From positions 124,001-188,000 of the forward strand of contig NZ_FUZA01000003.1 in the NCBI RefSeq assembly GCF_900167945.1: 64,000 nucleotides of DNA. Direction: 5' to 3'. This DNA comes from Dyadobacter psychrophilus. Its GTDB lineage: Bacteria > Bacteroidota > Bacteroidia > Cytophagales > Spirosomataceae. The notes below the pieces were generated by a model. The model was given only the letters and a program-made list of their open reading frames with translations, made no database searches and was not told the DNA's origin. This document shows, piece after piece, positions 1 through 7,922 of this stretch. Positions within the stretch are counted from its first letter, which is position 1. Each line of letters opens with the position of its first letter. The position numbers and the translations under genes are program-made.

Positions 1-57
1 TTAGAAAACCGTGTTTAAATACTACCGATTAAAACCATGCCTTATCCGGGCGCATTA

Positions 58-558
58 TCAGATCACTGCATTCACGACTTTCGTGTCACAACCCACAACG
101 GAGTTATTCACATAGCCAACGCTTATACCTGAAACCTTCGTAGCTTTTCGGGAAGGGAGCGGTGTTTTAATGGTCACGATTTTGGAAGTGATCACCGCCT
201 GCGTGTCAGACAGATATTTGAATTCAACTTCGATGTTCTTAATAGTTGTCGGTGAATTGTTCTCAATAACCATGCTGTGAATCGCGATTCCACCAACGGA
301 GTGCCACTCATTTTCAAGGATTTTGATTTTTCCTATCAATTTGTCCTTGTTCTGGGAACTGACTGAGCTAAGCGAATCCGCCTGGCTGATCACTTCCGTT
401 TTGGATTGAACAACAGGTTTCTCTTTAAGGAAATCAAATTGTTTGTAGTAATAAAGGATATAAATGAATGCGCAAACAGGAACTATGGCGCTGACCCATT
501 TTAAAAAGGGAATAAAGTACTTCTTGAACTTGGCTTTTTTGCCTCTTCTTCCTGCCAT
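58..558 (-). CDS. Small membrane-anchored protein of unknown function
   Basis: I do not recognise this 166-residue protein. The start is placed at the ATG of MAGRRGKKAKFKK; the frame stays open about 40 codons further upstream but that stretch looks non-coding. The N-terminus is very basic and is followed by one hydrophobic segment (about residues 20-38), so it is probably a signal anchor with the rest outside the cytoplasm. The remainder has a Ser-rich linker and then a beta-rich domain of about 90 residues containing a conserved-looking HSMVIENNSPTTIKNIEVEF segment, the pattern of FxLYD/DUF2393-like domains seen in other secreted proteins (weak resemblance). It is a single gene transcribed away from the T9SS gene terminator. 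Confidence 0.6.
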   Translation of the reverse strand: MAGRRGKKAKFKKYFIPFLKWVSAIVPVCAFIYILYYYKQFDFLKEKPVVQSKTEVISQADSLSSVSSQNKDKLIGKIKILENEWHSVGGIAIHSMVIENNSPTTIKNIEVEFKYLSDTQAVITSKIVTIKTPLPSRKATKVSGISVGYVNNSVVGCDTKVVNAVI

Positions 559-605
559 ATATGTATTGTTATTGTTCTTGGTATATTTTGAGATGCTGTT
601 AAACG

Positions 606-613
606 CAAATATA
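606..613 (-). promoter_or_regulatory. Candidate -7 box for the 166-residue membrane protein
   Basis: Minus-strand TATATTTG fits the Bacteroidota TAnnTTTG -7 element and would start transcription about 40 bases before the ATG at 558, which supports that start. A TTG at the ideal 19-base distance is missing, so this is only a partial match. Confidence 0.3.
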
Positions 614-670
614 CCGATACGCAGTTGCAAATTTATTCTTGTCGTTTTTTTTTGACGCGATAGAGTCATA

Positions 671-707
671 AACAAAAACAAACCGCTGGTTCTGGCCAGC
701 GGTTTGT
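671..707 (-). terminator. Intrinsic terminator after the T9SS cargo gene
   Basis: A perfect 12-bp stem (678-689 with 696-707, arm ACAAACCGCTGG) with a six-base loop is followed on the minus strand by a T-rich tract. It lies 23 bases past the stop of the large secreted protein gene. Confidence 0.85.
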
Positions 708-729
708 ATGTGTATCGTGTTGAACAGGA

Positions 730-2742
730 CTATTGTCTCACAAATTTGTGTGCAGATATCGTACCATTAATATGGATCACCTGGACAACATAAGAGCCGG
801 AGCTCAGGTTACGGGTGCTAATGCCTGTGCTTAATGCATTTGACGCTTCAAACACCGTCTTACCAAGCGCATTAACGACTTTCACCTGCTTTATTTTAGA
901 CCAGTCGGCCAAGTTCAGGTTTAAATTTTCAGCATTGCGAACCGGATTGGGATACAGGAATGCTGTGCTGGCGAATTTCAGGTTTTCAATGTGGCTGTAT
1001 GCGAATGTTTCATCCAAATCAACCATTTTCAATCTGTAAAGATTTTGGCCTTCCAGCGGCTGGGTATCTTTAAAATCATAAAAACGTTGCGACACACTTT
1101 CTCGGTTTGATTTCACCGATCCGATCTTATCCCATTGCTTACCGTTCTGGCTGCGTTCAATGTCAAAACGATCACTATTTGTTTCGGAAGCCGTTGACCA
1201 CGAAAGCAAAGCGGTAGGGCCTTCGGACGAAGCCTTGAAGCTAACCAGCGTAACCGGCAATGTTGGTTCGATAATAATTTTGAAAGTGGTAACCGCGGTT
1301 TGTCCTAATGCATTTCTGGCTTCCACGTCGAAAAAGTATATGCCGGTTTGGTTATCATTAGCGTTGCCTTGCAATGCGCCTCCGGTTGTCAGCGAAAATG
1401 TATTCGGCAATGTTCCTGCGGTAGTTCTGCCTGTCACCAACGTCACATCCTTCAACGAGTAAGTATAATCGCCGGGCGTTCCACAAGCGATACTGAAACC
1501 TGGTTGTGCAGGATTGGAAGGAAAGTCAGGGTCCAGTGCGTATGCCACTGCGGTTGTCAAATTAACATCTACGTTATCGTTTGTATCATACACCAGAAGG
1601 TCCCCTCCTGTGAATGTCACTGGCGGACGAGAGGCTACTTCATGCACCTGGATACCGGTGAACGCACTAACCCCTGCGAATGTGCGAGACCTGATTTCTA
1701 TTCTATCATAAGCAGATCCGGGCACAAACGAAACTCTTGCAATGCCACTCGACGTGAACAATCCCAGCAGCTCAACATCAAGCAGAAGCTGCCTTACACT
1801 TTGCGGAGATCCGATCGGGTCATTGCCCAGGTAAGCCTGAATCGTAACGTTTGCGATCAAATCCACATTCGCAAGTGCACCTGGACGCGACACGAAAGCA
1901 ATCACTTCATTTGACCCTGGTGCGGTTTTCCCCAAATAGATATTTTCATAAACGCTTGATGCAACGGCAACTGTACCATTCTGCAACAGAGAAAAATTGC
2001 CAGCAGTCAAATCACCATCAATCGCTCTCTGCGGATTTTGCAAGGCGTCTGTCAGCGTAATGGCAATTCCGGAAGCTTTTGGATCTCTCCCTACAAATGC
2101 GAAGGGAACTGCTTGGCATGGTGTAAGGGCCGAATTTTCATAGACCACTCCGTGCTCAAACGACATACTAACAGAAGCCAAAGTAGCAGTCAAAAGACTG
2201 GTTGAGTTAGCAAAATCGATTTCAACAGTGACTGCCAAAAATGCTTCGTCCGATGTAACCGCTAAGAATAAGTTACCGCCAGCGTCGCGTACCATCTCCG
2301 TTGTAGCGTCTCCGGCATTCGTAGTCACATCAATGATATTATTTTCCAACAACCCAAGTACATTGGCAATAGGATCCAACGAAAGGGAAATACCGGAAAT
2401 TACCGGATCTGTAATTCTTATATATGCCTTCTTGCCCGCTGCGATACTATTAGGAAAAGTCAGTGTTACGGATGCATCACTTGTCCGGTTAATAAATGAT
2501 ACTATTATCCCGGACGCAGATATAGTGGTAGAATTCCCATCAGGCACACCTTCCATATTGTCAGGATCTCCGGCTGTTGCCGGTGCAAACAACACCGGAT
2601 TAGCATCAGACGTCGCACTGCTCACATACTCCTGCGCAGAGACGCTCTGGACGAGCAAAACAAAAATCATTATGAAACCTAAGGTCGAACGGGAACCTTT
2701 CATGGCTAGCTCTTTAATTAGCTGATGGATAGAGATTTTCAT
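730..2742 (-). CDS. Secreted T9SS type A sorting-domain protein with cadherin-like repeat
   Basis: This is a 670-residue exported protein. The N-terminus has a signal peptide ending near VSAQ (about residue 36); an in-frame ATG at 2703 would give a more usual 23-residue signal and may be the true start. The last 75 residues are a type IX secretion C-terminal domain, with the typical FLYPNPV opening, a central LGKTVFEA strand and a final SYVVQVIHINGT...HKFVRQ. The middle is beta-rich; about residues 375-490 resemble a cadherin/Ig-like fold (YDTNDNVDVN, TFKIIIEP). About residues 495-580 look like the fibronectin-like segment that usually precedes the sorting domain (VSFKAS...LLSWSTASETNSDRF). 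Known role of the sorting domain: export across the outer membrane and attachment to the surface. The function of the body is unknown. Confidence 0.85.
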   Translation of the reverse strand: MKISIHQLIKELAMKGSRSTLGFIMIFVLLVQSVSAQEYVSSATSDANPVLFAPATAGDPDNMEGVPDGNSTTISASGIIVSFINRTSDASVTLTFPNSIAAGKKAYIRITDPVISGISLSLDPIANVLGLLENNIIDVTTNAGDATTEMVRDAGGNLFLAVTSDEAFLAVTVEIDFANSTSLLTATLASVSMSFEHGVVYENSALTPCQAVPFAFVGRDPKASGIAITLTDALQNPQRAIDGDLTAGNFSLLQNGTVAVASSVYENIYLGKTAPGSNEVIAFVSRPGALANVDLIANVTIQAYLGNDPIGSPQSVRQLLLDVELLGLFTSSGIARVSFVPGSAYDRIEIRSRTFAGVSAFTGIQVHEVASRPPVTFTGGDLLVYDTNDNVDVNLTTAVAYALDPDFPSNPAQPGFSIACGTPGDYTYSLKDVTLVTGRTTAGTLPNTFSLTTGGALQGNANDNQTGIYFFDVEARNALGQTAVTTFKIIIEPTLPVTLVSFKASSEGPTALLSWSTASETNSDRFDIERSQNGKQWDKIGSVKSNRESVSQRFYDFKDTQPLEGQNLYRLKMVDLDETFAYSHIENLKFASTAFLYPNPVRNAENLNLNLADWSKIKQVKVVNALGKTVFEASNALSTGISTRNLSSGSYVVQVIHINGTISAHKFVRQ

Positions 2743-3284
2743 GATATTAAAATTTAGATAGTTATAGTGAACCGTTATGTAAAATAAAGGACGTTGGTAC
2801 GCTATGAGAATAGCAGGCGACAGCCTTTTGGCCGTCGAATCCGGAACTCTTTTATCTTATTGTGGAGACTTCCCGGCAATCGCCGGAAGTGGGTATCAGT
2901 GAACTGTTATTATATTAATTCGAAGACGTAGATTTATTTCATTAAATGGTTTTAAGTTGATAGATTTATTAAGCAATAACGACCAAATTCTTAGTAACAT
3001 TTAATCGTGAAAAGCACAACATTACCTTGACTAAATAGTAGTTATTTGCAAATGTATCTATAAATAACCCAAAAAATACCCGCATAATGTTACTATGAAA
3101 CTACCCCCTAATTATAGCGGATGTAGAATTAATTTTATCCACAGAATTATTATGTTACTTATTGCTAAATTGCCAAACCATTAGTTATAAAGTGGCTTTT
3201 GGACTCAAAGAGAATAGATTTGTGGACTTGAATGGTTTATCGTAGAACACCCTCCTACTTGATGTTTCGACAAATAAACACGCT
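2743..3284. other. 542-base intergenic region between divergent genes, with two hairpins
   Basis: No convincing ORF. There are two short hairpins, 2818-2837 (CGAC/GTCG and GCC/GGC around TTTT, one A-C mismatch) and 2868-2890 (ACTTCC/GGAAGT plus GGC/GCC, one bulged C). They fall in what would be the 5' leader of the T9SS gene. A minus-strand TACATTTG at 3049-3056 matches the -7 consensus and would imply a leader of about 300 bases. The rest is AT-rich. Confidence 0.4.
3215..3222 (+). promoter_or_regulatory. Candidate -7 box for the LuxR-type regulator
   Basis: TAGATTTG matches TAnnTTTG and lies about 63 bases before the first ATG of the regulator. A TTG occurs upstream, but only 13 bases away instead of about 19, so the promoter match is partial. 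Confidence 0.35.
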
Positions 3285-4007
3285 GTGATTTCTCATTTTA
3301 TGGAAAATAGGTTTACGAAGACGAAGGAGCAATCAAACTACGTTTTGAGCGACTCTAAAAATATTTCTATGAACGTAGTTTTAGTAGACGAACTCGTACT
3401 TTTAACGGATGCGCTACAATGCGTTTTACGGCACATGCCAGAGGTAAATGCTGTTATAAGTTATCCGGATGGAAAGGAATTTCTGGCTGATAAATCTGCC
3501 TGCCCGCCTGGCATTCTGATTATGGACTGGGCGATCAATGGAATGAGCGGACTGGAACTGTTGGACCTGTCGCGTAACGCTATGCCGAAGGAGATGAAGA
3601 TCATTATACTGTCAACTGTTACCGATGTACAGACGATCAAGCATGCTATCAGAAGAGGGGCGAACGGCTTCCTGCCGAAGTCGGCACCGCTGGAAGAATT
3701 GAAGGAAGCTATCCTAATGATTATTGCCGGAAAACAGTACATTGGAAAAGGAATCCGCGACAACCTGATCAACAGTGTTTTCACGGACGAGCAGGTGGTC
3801 CTGCATCTTTCACCAAGGGAAAAAGAGGTTCTGCAAAAAGTTTGCAGCGGCCGCACCATTAAGGAAATCGCTTACGACCTGAAACTGAGCGCTCATACAG
3901 TACAATATTACCATCGGAGCGTGATGGAAAAGCTTAAAGTGAAACGGACGACAGACCTTATCGTCTACGCCATGCAACACGGACTTTATATTCCGGAAAT
4001 GAAATGA
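3285..4007 (+). CDS. NarL/FixJ-family response regulator
   Basis: This is a receiver domain followed by a LuxR-type DNA-binding domain, so a two-component output protein acting on transcription. In 240 residues the receiver spans about 29-150: acidic pair D35-E36, phosphoacceptor D81 (ILIMDW), switch S110/T111 and K132 (FLPKS). The GerE/LuxR helix-turn-helix spans about 173-235 (LSPREKEVLQKVCSGRTIKE, then HTVQYYH). Three ATGs are possible (3285, 3300, 3369); the last starts exactly at the receiver (MNVVLVDE) and none has a Shine-Dalgarno. No histidine kinase is adjacent, so it is an orphan here. It is divergent from the T9SS gene, which could be a target, but nothing in the sequence proves that. 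Confidence 0.88.
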   Translation: MISHFMENRFTKTKEQSNYVLSDSKNISMNVVLVDELVLLTDALQCVLRHMPEVNAVISYPDGKEFLADKSACPPGILIMDWAINGMSGLELLDLSRNAMPKEMKIIILSTVTDVQTIKHAIRRGANGFLPKSAPLEELKEAILMIIAGKQYIGKGIRDNLINSVFTDEQVVLHLSPREKEVLQKVCSGRTIKEIAYDLKLSAHTVQYYHRSVMEKLKVKRTTDLIVYAMQHGLYIPEMK

Positions 4008-4030
4008 CCGGCACGCAGATCACGTGCCGG
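4008..4030 (+). terminator. Terminator-like hairpin between convergent genes
   Basis: A perfect 8-bp GC-rich stem (CCGGCACG, 4008-4015, with 4023-4030) starts directly after the regulator stop codon. There is no strong T-tract, so it may act as a weak or bidirectional terminator between this gene and the convergent aldo/keto reductase. Confidence 0.6.
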
Positions 4031-4058
4031 CTATTACTTACATCTGATTATCAGCTTG

Positions 4059-5105
4059 TTACTGGTTAAACTTCCCATAAAAGTCGGGCAAAGGGTTGAG
4101 CGCCGTATTTTTGCGCTGATGCCAATAAGGATATATGGGTGATTTGTCACTTGCTGCGTCGAGTTTTTTGACCTGGTCCAGATTCAGGTTCCAGCCTACC
4201 GCACCCAGATTCTGTTTAAGCTGCTCCTCATTCCGGGCCCCGATAACAACATTGCTGACAGTAGGTCTCTGCAACAGCCAGTTAAGTGCAACTTGCGCAA
4301 CAGTCTTCCCTGTTTCAGCAGCCACTTCGTCCAGCACATCGATCAGATTAAAAAAGAACTCTTCCGGAATTTCCGGCCCTTCTCCGCCGCCCTGTGCAAT
4401 ACGGCCATCTGACGGGATCGGCTGGTTTCGTCTGTATTTCCCACCCAGTCTGCCTGCCGATAACGGGCTCCATACGATTGTACCAATTTTCTGATCGACA
4501 CCCAATGGCATCAATTCCCACTCAAATTCACGGCTGATCAACGAATAATGTGCCTGGTGCGCAATGTATTTGGACCAGCCATACTTTTCCGAAACTGAAA
4601 GCGATTTCATCAGATGCCATCCCGAAAAATTGGAGCAGGCAATATATCGTACCTTACCTGCTGTTATCAGGTCATTCAATGCGCTAAGTGTCTCTTCAAC
4701 AGGCGTATTGCCATCAAAACCGTGCATATGGTAAATGTCAACATAATCTGTTTTGAGTCGGCGCAGGCTTTCTTCGCAGGACTTCACGAGATGGAAGCGG
4801 GAAGAGCCGTAGTCGTTAGGGCCGGAACCCATCTTGAAAGTGGCTTTGGTTGAAAGGATGATCTTGTCACGTAACCCAATGATCGCCTTTCCCAGGATCT
4901 CTTCGGACAAGCCTTGGGAATAAACATTGGCTGTGTCGAAAAACGTTATTCCTGCATCCATACACAGATTAACGAGCCGTGCTGCTTCGTCTGTCTGCGT
5001 GTTGCCCCACGCTTTAAAAAAGTCGCCGCCGCCACCGAATGTACCAGTTCCGAAACTCAGCACCGGAACTTTCAACCCGGACGCGCCCAATTGTCTGTAC
5101 TCCAT
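4059..5105 (-). CDS. Aldo/keto reductase
   Basis: This is an NAD(P)H-dependent aldo/keto reductase of 348 residues, the normal length for the YajO/Gpr-like bacterial group. The (beta/alpha)8 barrel landmarks are visible: MEYRQLGASGLKVP at the start, catalytic Asp and Tyr in FFDTANVYS, catalytic Lys in LSTKATF, active-site His in YHMHG, and the cofactor-binding C-terminal segment with NVVIGARNEEQLKQNLGAV. Such enzymes reduce aldehydes and ketones in the cytoplasm; the substrate cannot be read from sequence. It stands alone, convergent with the LuxR-type regulator. Confidence 0.92.
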   Translation of the reverse strand: MEYRQLGASGLKVPVLSFGTGTFGGGGDFFKAWGNTQTDEAARLVNLCMDAGITFFDTANVYSQGLSEEILGKAIIGLRDKIILSTKATFKMGSGPNDYGSSRFHLVKSCEESLRRLKTDYVDIYHMHGFDGNTPVEETLSALNDLITAGKVRYIACSNFSGWHLMKSLSVSEKYGWSKYIAHQAHYSLISREFEWELMPLGVDQKIGTIVWSPLSAGRLGGKYRRNQPIPSDGRIAQGGGEGPEIPEEFFFNLIDVLDEVAAETGKTVAQVALNWLLQRPTVSNVVIGARNEEQLKQNLGAVGWNLNLDQVKKLDAASDKSPIYPYWHQRKNTALNPLPDFYGKFNQ

Positions 5106-5174
5106 ATCTGTAAGGTCAGTTTGTTTAGTTTGAATCTTTGATCTAATAGCAGCAAAATTTACGAGAAAACAGCC

Positions 5175-5211
5175 AAAAAAAGATGGCGTCCAGATTGAAC
5201 GCCATCTTTTT
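5175..5211 (-). terminator. Strong bidirectional intrinsic terminator
   Basis: A 13-bp near-perfect stem, arm AAAAAGATGGCGT, around a 9-base loop, with A-tract on one side and T-tract on the other. It lies 15 bases past the stop of the 50-residue small ORF, which supports that ORF being a transcribed gene. Confidence 0.85.
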
Positions 5212-5225
5212 CGCTTAATTGATCC

Positions 5226-5378
5226 CTATATCAGCTCAATGTCGAGCAGAATTCTTTTAAAAACTTTCCCGGTCGTTTCAAAAATGCCTTTAAACGCACC
5301 CAGGAAAACACACAAGGGAAAAATTACGGGCAGATATATAAACCACCTCAAAGCCATTAGTTGATTAAATCTTTTCAT
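5226..5378 (-). CDS. 50-residue single-pass membrane protein
   Basis: This is an unlisted small ORF found by reading the gap between the aldo/keto reductase and the Ser/Thr-rich protein. It begins MKRFNQLMALRWFIYLPVIF, continues with a hydrophobic stretch of about 20 residues (roughly 13-32) and ends with a basic then acidic tail (KVFKRILLDIELI). A GAAAGGG purine run lies 8-14 bases before the ATG and a strong terminator follows the stop. Function is unknown. It resembles in size and layout two other tiny membrane proteins at 49.9-50.5 kb. The gene structure is well supported; translation is inferred. Confidence 0.55.
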   Translation of the reverse strand: MKRFNQLMALRWFIYLPVIFPLCVFLGAFKGIFETTGKVFKRILLDIELI

Positions 5379-5492
5379 AACCACACCCTTTCAACGTTGC
5401 GTAACAATCATTCACAATAGAAGCAATTACACATACAAGATAAAATTAGTCCTACAATAAGTCAAGTTGCCTGAGAATATTAGCTGACATTT

Positions 5493-6065
5493 TTATTCCG
5501 GAATATTTGCTCCTTTATCGTCCTTGTCCCTGTTTTTCCGTTTCTTGTCCTTTTTGCTTGATTTTTCCTGCATTTGCTCATCCGGTTTTGCAGTGTTTAA
5601 GGTGCTGCCTGTTCCCGTGCTTGAACTGGTTTCAGACGACTGGCTTGTAGTGGATTGGGCAGTGCCTTGTGACGTTGTTTGCTTTGTTGAATCCGGTGTG
5701 GTTGCTGCAGCGGTTCCAGTTGCCTGCGGCCACGCCGATGTTCCTCCCGCGCTATTGCCCTGAGGCTGCGTTCCGCTTGTGTTTGGATTTGTATTTTGTG
5801 ATTGACCGGTATTTTCACTGGTTCCAGTTCCCTGCATCTTGCTGTTCTTCCCTGTAGTATCCATCGCTGGCGACTGCCGGGTTGCCCCCGCTGTCCCGGT
5901 GCTCTGCGGCCATGCAGAAGTGCCTCCTGCGCTGCTTCCCTGCGACTGTGTTGTGTCCTTCGTTGTCGTACTCGACGGCTTCGAATCCTGGTTTGTCGTT
6001 TGCGCGTAGACAGTGCCGCATAATGTCAGCATCAGTAAGCCTACACTCATTTTTAGCTTTTTCAT
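5493..6065 (-). CDS. Secreted low-complexity Ser/Thr/Gln/Gly-rich protein with internal repeat
   Basis: I do not recognise a family. The start at MKKLKMSVGLL gives a clean signal peptide (cut after VYAQ); the frame extends 20 codons upstream, but that part looks non-coding. The mature part has about 165 residues and is almost wholly Ser, Thr, Gln, Gly and Ala. An 18-residue unit occurs twice (SAGGTSAWPQSTGTAGAT and SAGGTSAWPQATGTAAAT). The tail is strongly charged (KKDKKRKNRDKDDKG). It is probably a disordered periplasmic or surface protein. Repeated Trp-Pro in a Ser/Thr desert suggests a binding or structural motif, but nothing more can be claimed. Confidence 0.65.
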   Translation of the reverse strand: MKKLKMSVGLLMLTLCGTVYAQTTNQDSKPSSTTTKDTTQSQGSSAGGTSAWPQSTGTAGATRQSPAMDTTGKNSKMQGTGTSENTGQSQNTNPNTSGTQPQGNSAGGTSAWPQATGTAAATTPDSTKQTTSQGTAQSTTSQSSETSSSTGTGSTLNTAKPDEQMQEKSSKKDKKRKNRDKDDKGANIPE

Positions 6066-6153
6066 GTTATTGATTTTGTTGATGAAATTCATTTTCAGGC
6101 AACATATCAATAACTGTTCCAGCAACGCTTATAACCACGCAATTACAGCTAAC

Positions 6154-7803
6154 TCACCTGACGTATAGTAAGCTCCGCCGTTCAACCACCGTTCTTCTGG
6201 TATCTTTGTTTAAAAATTTGGATTTCAATTTTGTAATGCGGAAATATTCCGGCGCAGCTAGCAAATCTGCTTTCACACCTGCTTTGAGAAGGCTGTCGGC
6301 GAGCTCAGGAGATGTGTAAATGTAGCAAGGAGCCTGGGTCATAAATGCATCGAGTTCCCGGCCGTCGTGCATAATCTTCACATCGCCCGGTGCGTAAAAT
6401 TCGAGCGAATAAGAAAACGATTTATAGGCCGCGACCGGAGGCTTGGGGTCATTGGCCCAAATCATTTTGGCCGCACTTCTTCCTGACTGATATTGAAGCA
6501 GGAAAGGATAGAAGAACAAAAACAGGAAAAGGTAAATGATGGCTGCCATAGCATATCCGTGGTACAAAATCCGCTGTAATGGGTTCTGAAAGCGGATAAT
6601 GTTCACGATCGCTACGATCAAACAAGTTAAGCCCGTTGCAAGCCACTCGTTTTTCAGGCCCGTAAAATAAAGCAGGACGATCACTGCGATAGCGGCGACA
6701 AAAACCAAAACCTGCTGCACTCTTGCCAAAATATATAATTTGACATGCGCCGATTTTTGATATAAAAAATACCCGGTAATGATCGAAAAATAGGGAAACA
6801 GGATAACAATGTAATGCGGGAGCTGAAACCGCGACAACGAGAACAATATGAATGTCAGCAATGTGCTGCCGTAAATAATCCAGCGCACCGGCATCCTGTT
6901 TGTATCAAAACGTATTAAATAGACGATCCCGCTAACCAAACCGATTGACCAGGGAAGAAAAGCCCACAATGTTGTGTGCATGAAAAAAGTTGGATTCCCG
7001 CTTCCCTTAATCGGTCCGGTATTGAAAAAGCGCCCGAACTGGCTGTCCCAGAAGAAGAATTTCAGGCCCGAAACGCCGGTTTTACCAAAAACGATTTTTT
7101 CCGGATGAAGATCAAATTGTGCGTAAAGGCTGTATAATTCGGGGGTTATGAAAAGGAAACAAAGTATGAGCATTGCCCACCACCGGTAATTTATAAATTG
7201 CTGCCACTGTGCAGTGAAAATCCAGAAAAGCACCCAGCCTCCACCAATCGTAAGCAATACAAAAATGCCTTTCGTCATGATCGCACAAGCCGCAAAAAGT
7301 GCTGCGGCAACAATGTGGATCCCGCCCTTCTTTTGATAAACACCTAGCATATGCCATACCGCGGCAATAATGCAAGTAGTGAGATAAGGTTCCGCACGAA
7401 CGTCAAAGTTTGCTAATGTGCTATGTAAAGCAACAGCTGAGATCAAAACCGAAATCCTTGCAACCGTAACATTGAAAAGGTCCCGGGCCGTCAGGAAAGT
7501 GTAATAAAGCCCCAGTAACCAGAACAGAAACGCGGGAAGCTTGTAAGCGAAACTGGTTATCCCAAAAACTTTGTAGCTGATCGCAGCCATCCAGAAAGGG
7601 AAATGCGGCTTATCGAGCCAGTCATGGCCGTCGCCCCATAAGTTAACCCAGTCGCGGTGCTGTACAATGTGCTTGGCAATGGTTGCGTAAAGTGCGCCGT
7701 CGGGTTCGATGATTTCGAGCCACAGTCCTGGAACATTCAGTGCAATGCCAATGATCAGTAACCAGGGAAAATAACGTTGCAGTACAGGCTCAACATCACG
7801 CAT
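6154..7803 (-). CDS. ArnT/PMT-like family 39/83 glycosyltransferase
   Basis: This polytopic membrane glycosyltransferase of the GT-C fold has 549 residues, the usual length for ArnT-like enzymes. The first periplasmic loop has the family signature: E33-P-D35 in IIEPDGALYA and the DWLDKP motif at about 61-66. Around 11-12 hydrophobic helices follow, and a soluble C-terminal part of about 100 residues ends the protein. Family members transfer a sugar from a polyprenyl-phosphate donor to lipid A or protein at the periplasmic side of the inner membrane. Lipid A modification is plausible since lpxB is in the same window, but the acceptor is unknown. It is a single gene. Confidence 0.85.
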   Translation of the reverse strand: MRDVEPVLQRYFPWLLIIGIALNVPGLWLEIIEPDGALYATIAKHIVQHRDWVNLWGDGHDWLDKPHFPFWMAAISYKVFGITSFAYKLPAFLFWLLGLYYTFLTARDLFNVTVARISVLISAVALHSTLANFDVRAEPYLTTCIIAAVWHMLGVYQKKGGIHIVAAALFAACAIMTKGIFVLLTIGGGWVLFWIFTAQWQQFINYRWWAMLILCFLFITPELYSLYAQFDLHPEKIVFGKTGVSGLKFFFWDSQFGRFFNTGPIKGSGNPTFFMHTTLWAFLPWSIGLVSGIVYLIRFDTNRMPVRWIIYGSTLLTFILFSLSRFQLPHYIVILFPYFSIITGYFLYQKSAHVKLYILARVQQVLVFVAAIAVIVLLYFTGLKNEWLATGLTCLIVAIVNIIRFQNPLQRILYHGYAMAAIIYLFLFLFFYPFLLQYQSGRSAAKMIWANDPKPPVAAYKSFSYSLEFYAPGDVKIMHDGRELDAFMTQAPCYIYTSPELADSLLKAGVKADLLAAPEYFRITKLKSKFLNKDTRRTVVERRSLLYVR

Positions 7804-7852
7804 AAGTGTAATTTTTCAGACCAGGAACTTCCTGCGTTTCGGGAGAAAGTTG

Positions 7853-7860
7853 CAAACATA
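7853..7860 (-). promoter_or_regulatory. Candidate -7 box for the glycosyltransferase gene
   Basis: Minus-strand TATGTTTG fits TAnnTTTG and sits 50 bases before the start codon. No TTG is found at the usual upstream distance. Confidence 0.3.
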
Positions 7861-7922
7861 CAAAACGACGGCATCATTTGTGACCGGCATTTCCAGACAT
7901 TTCATTTGTCCGAAACACCAGG

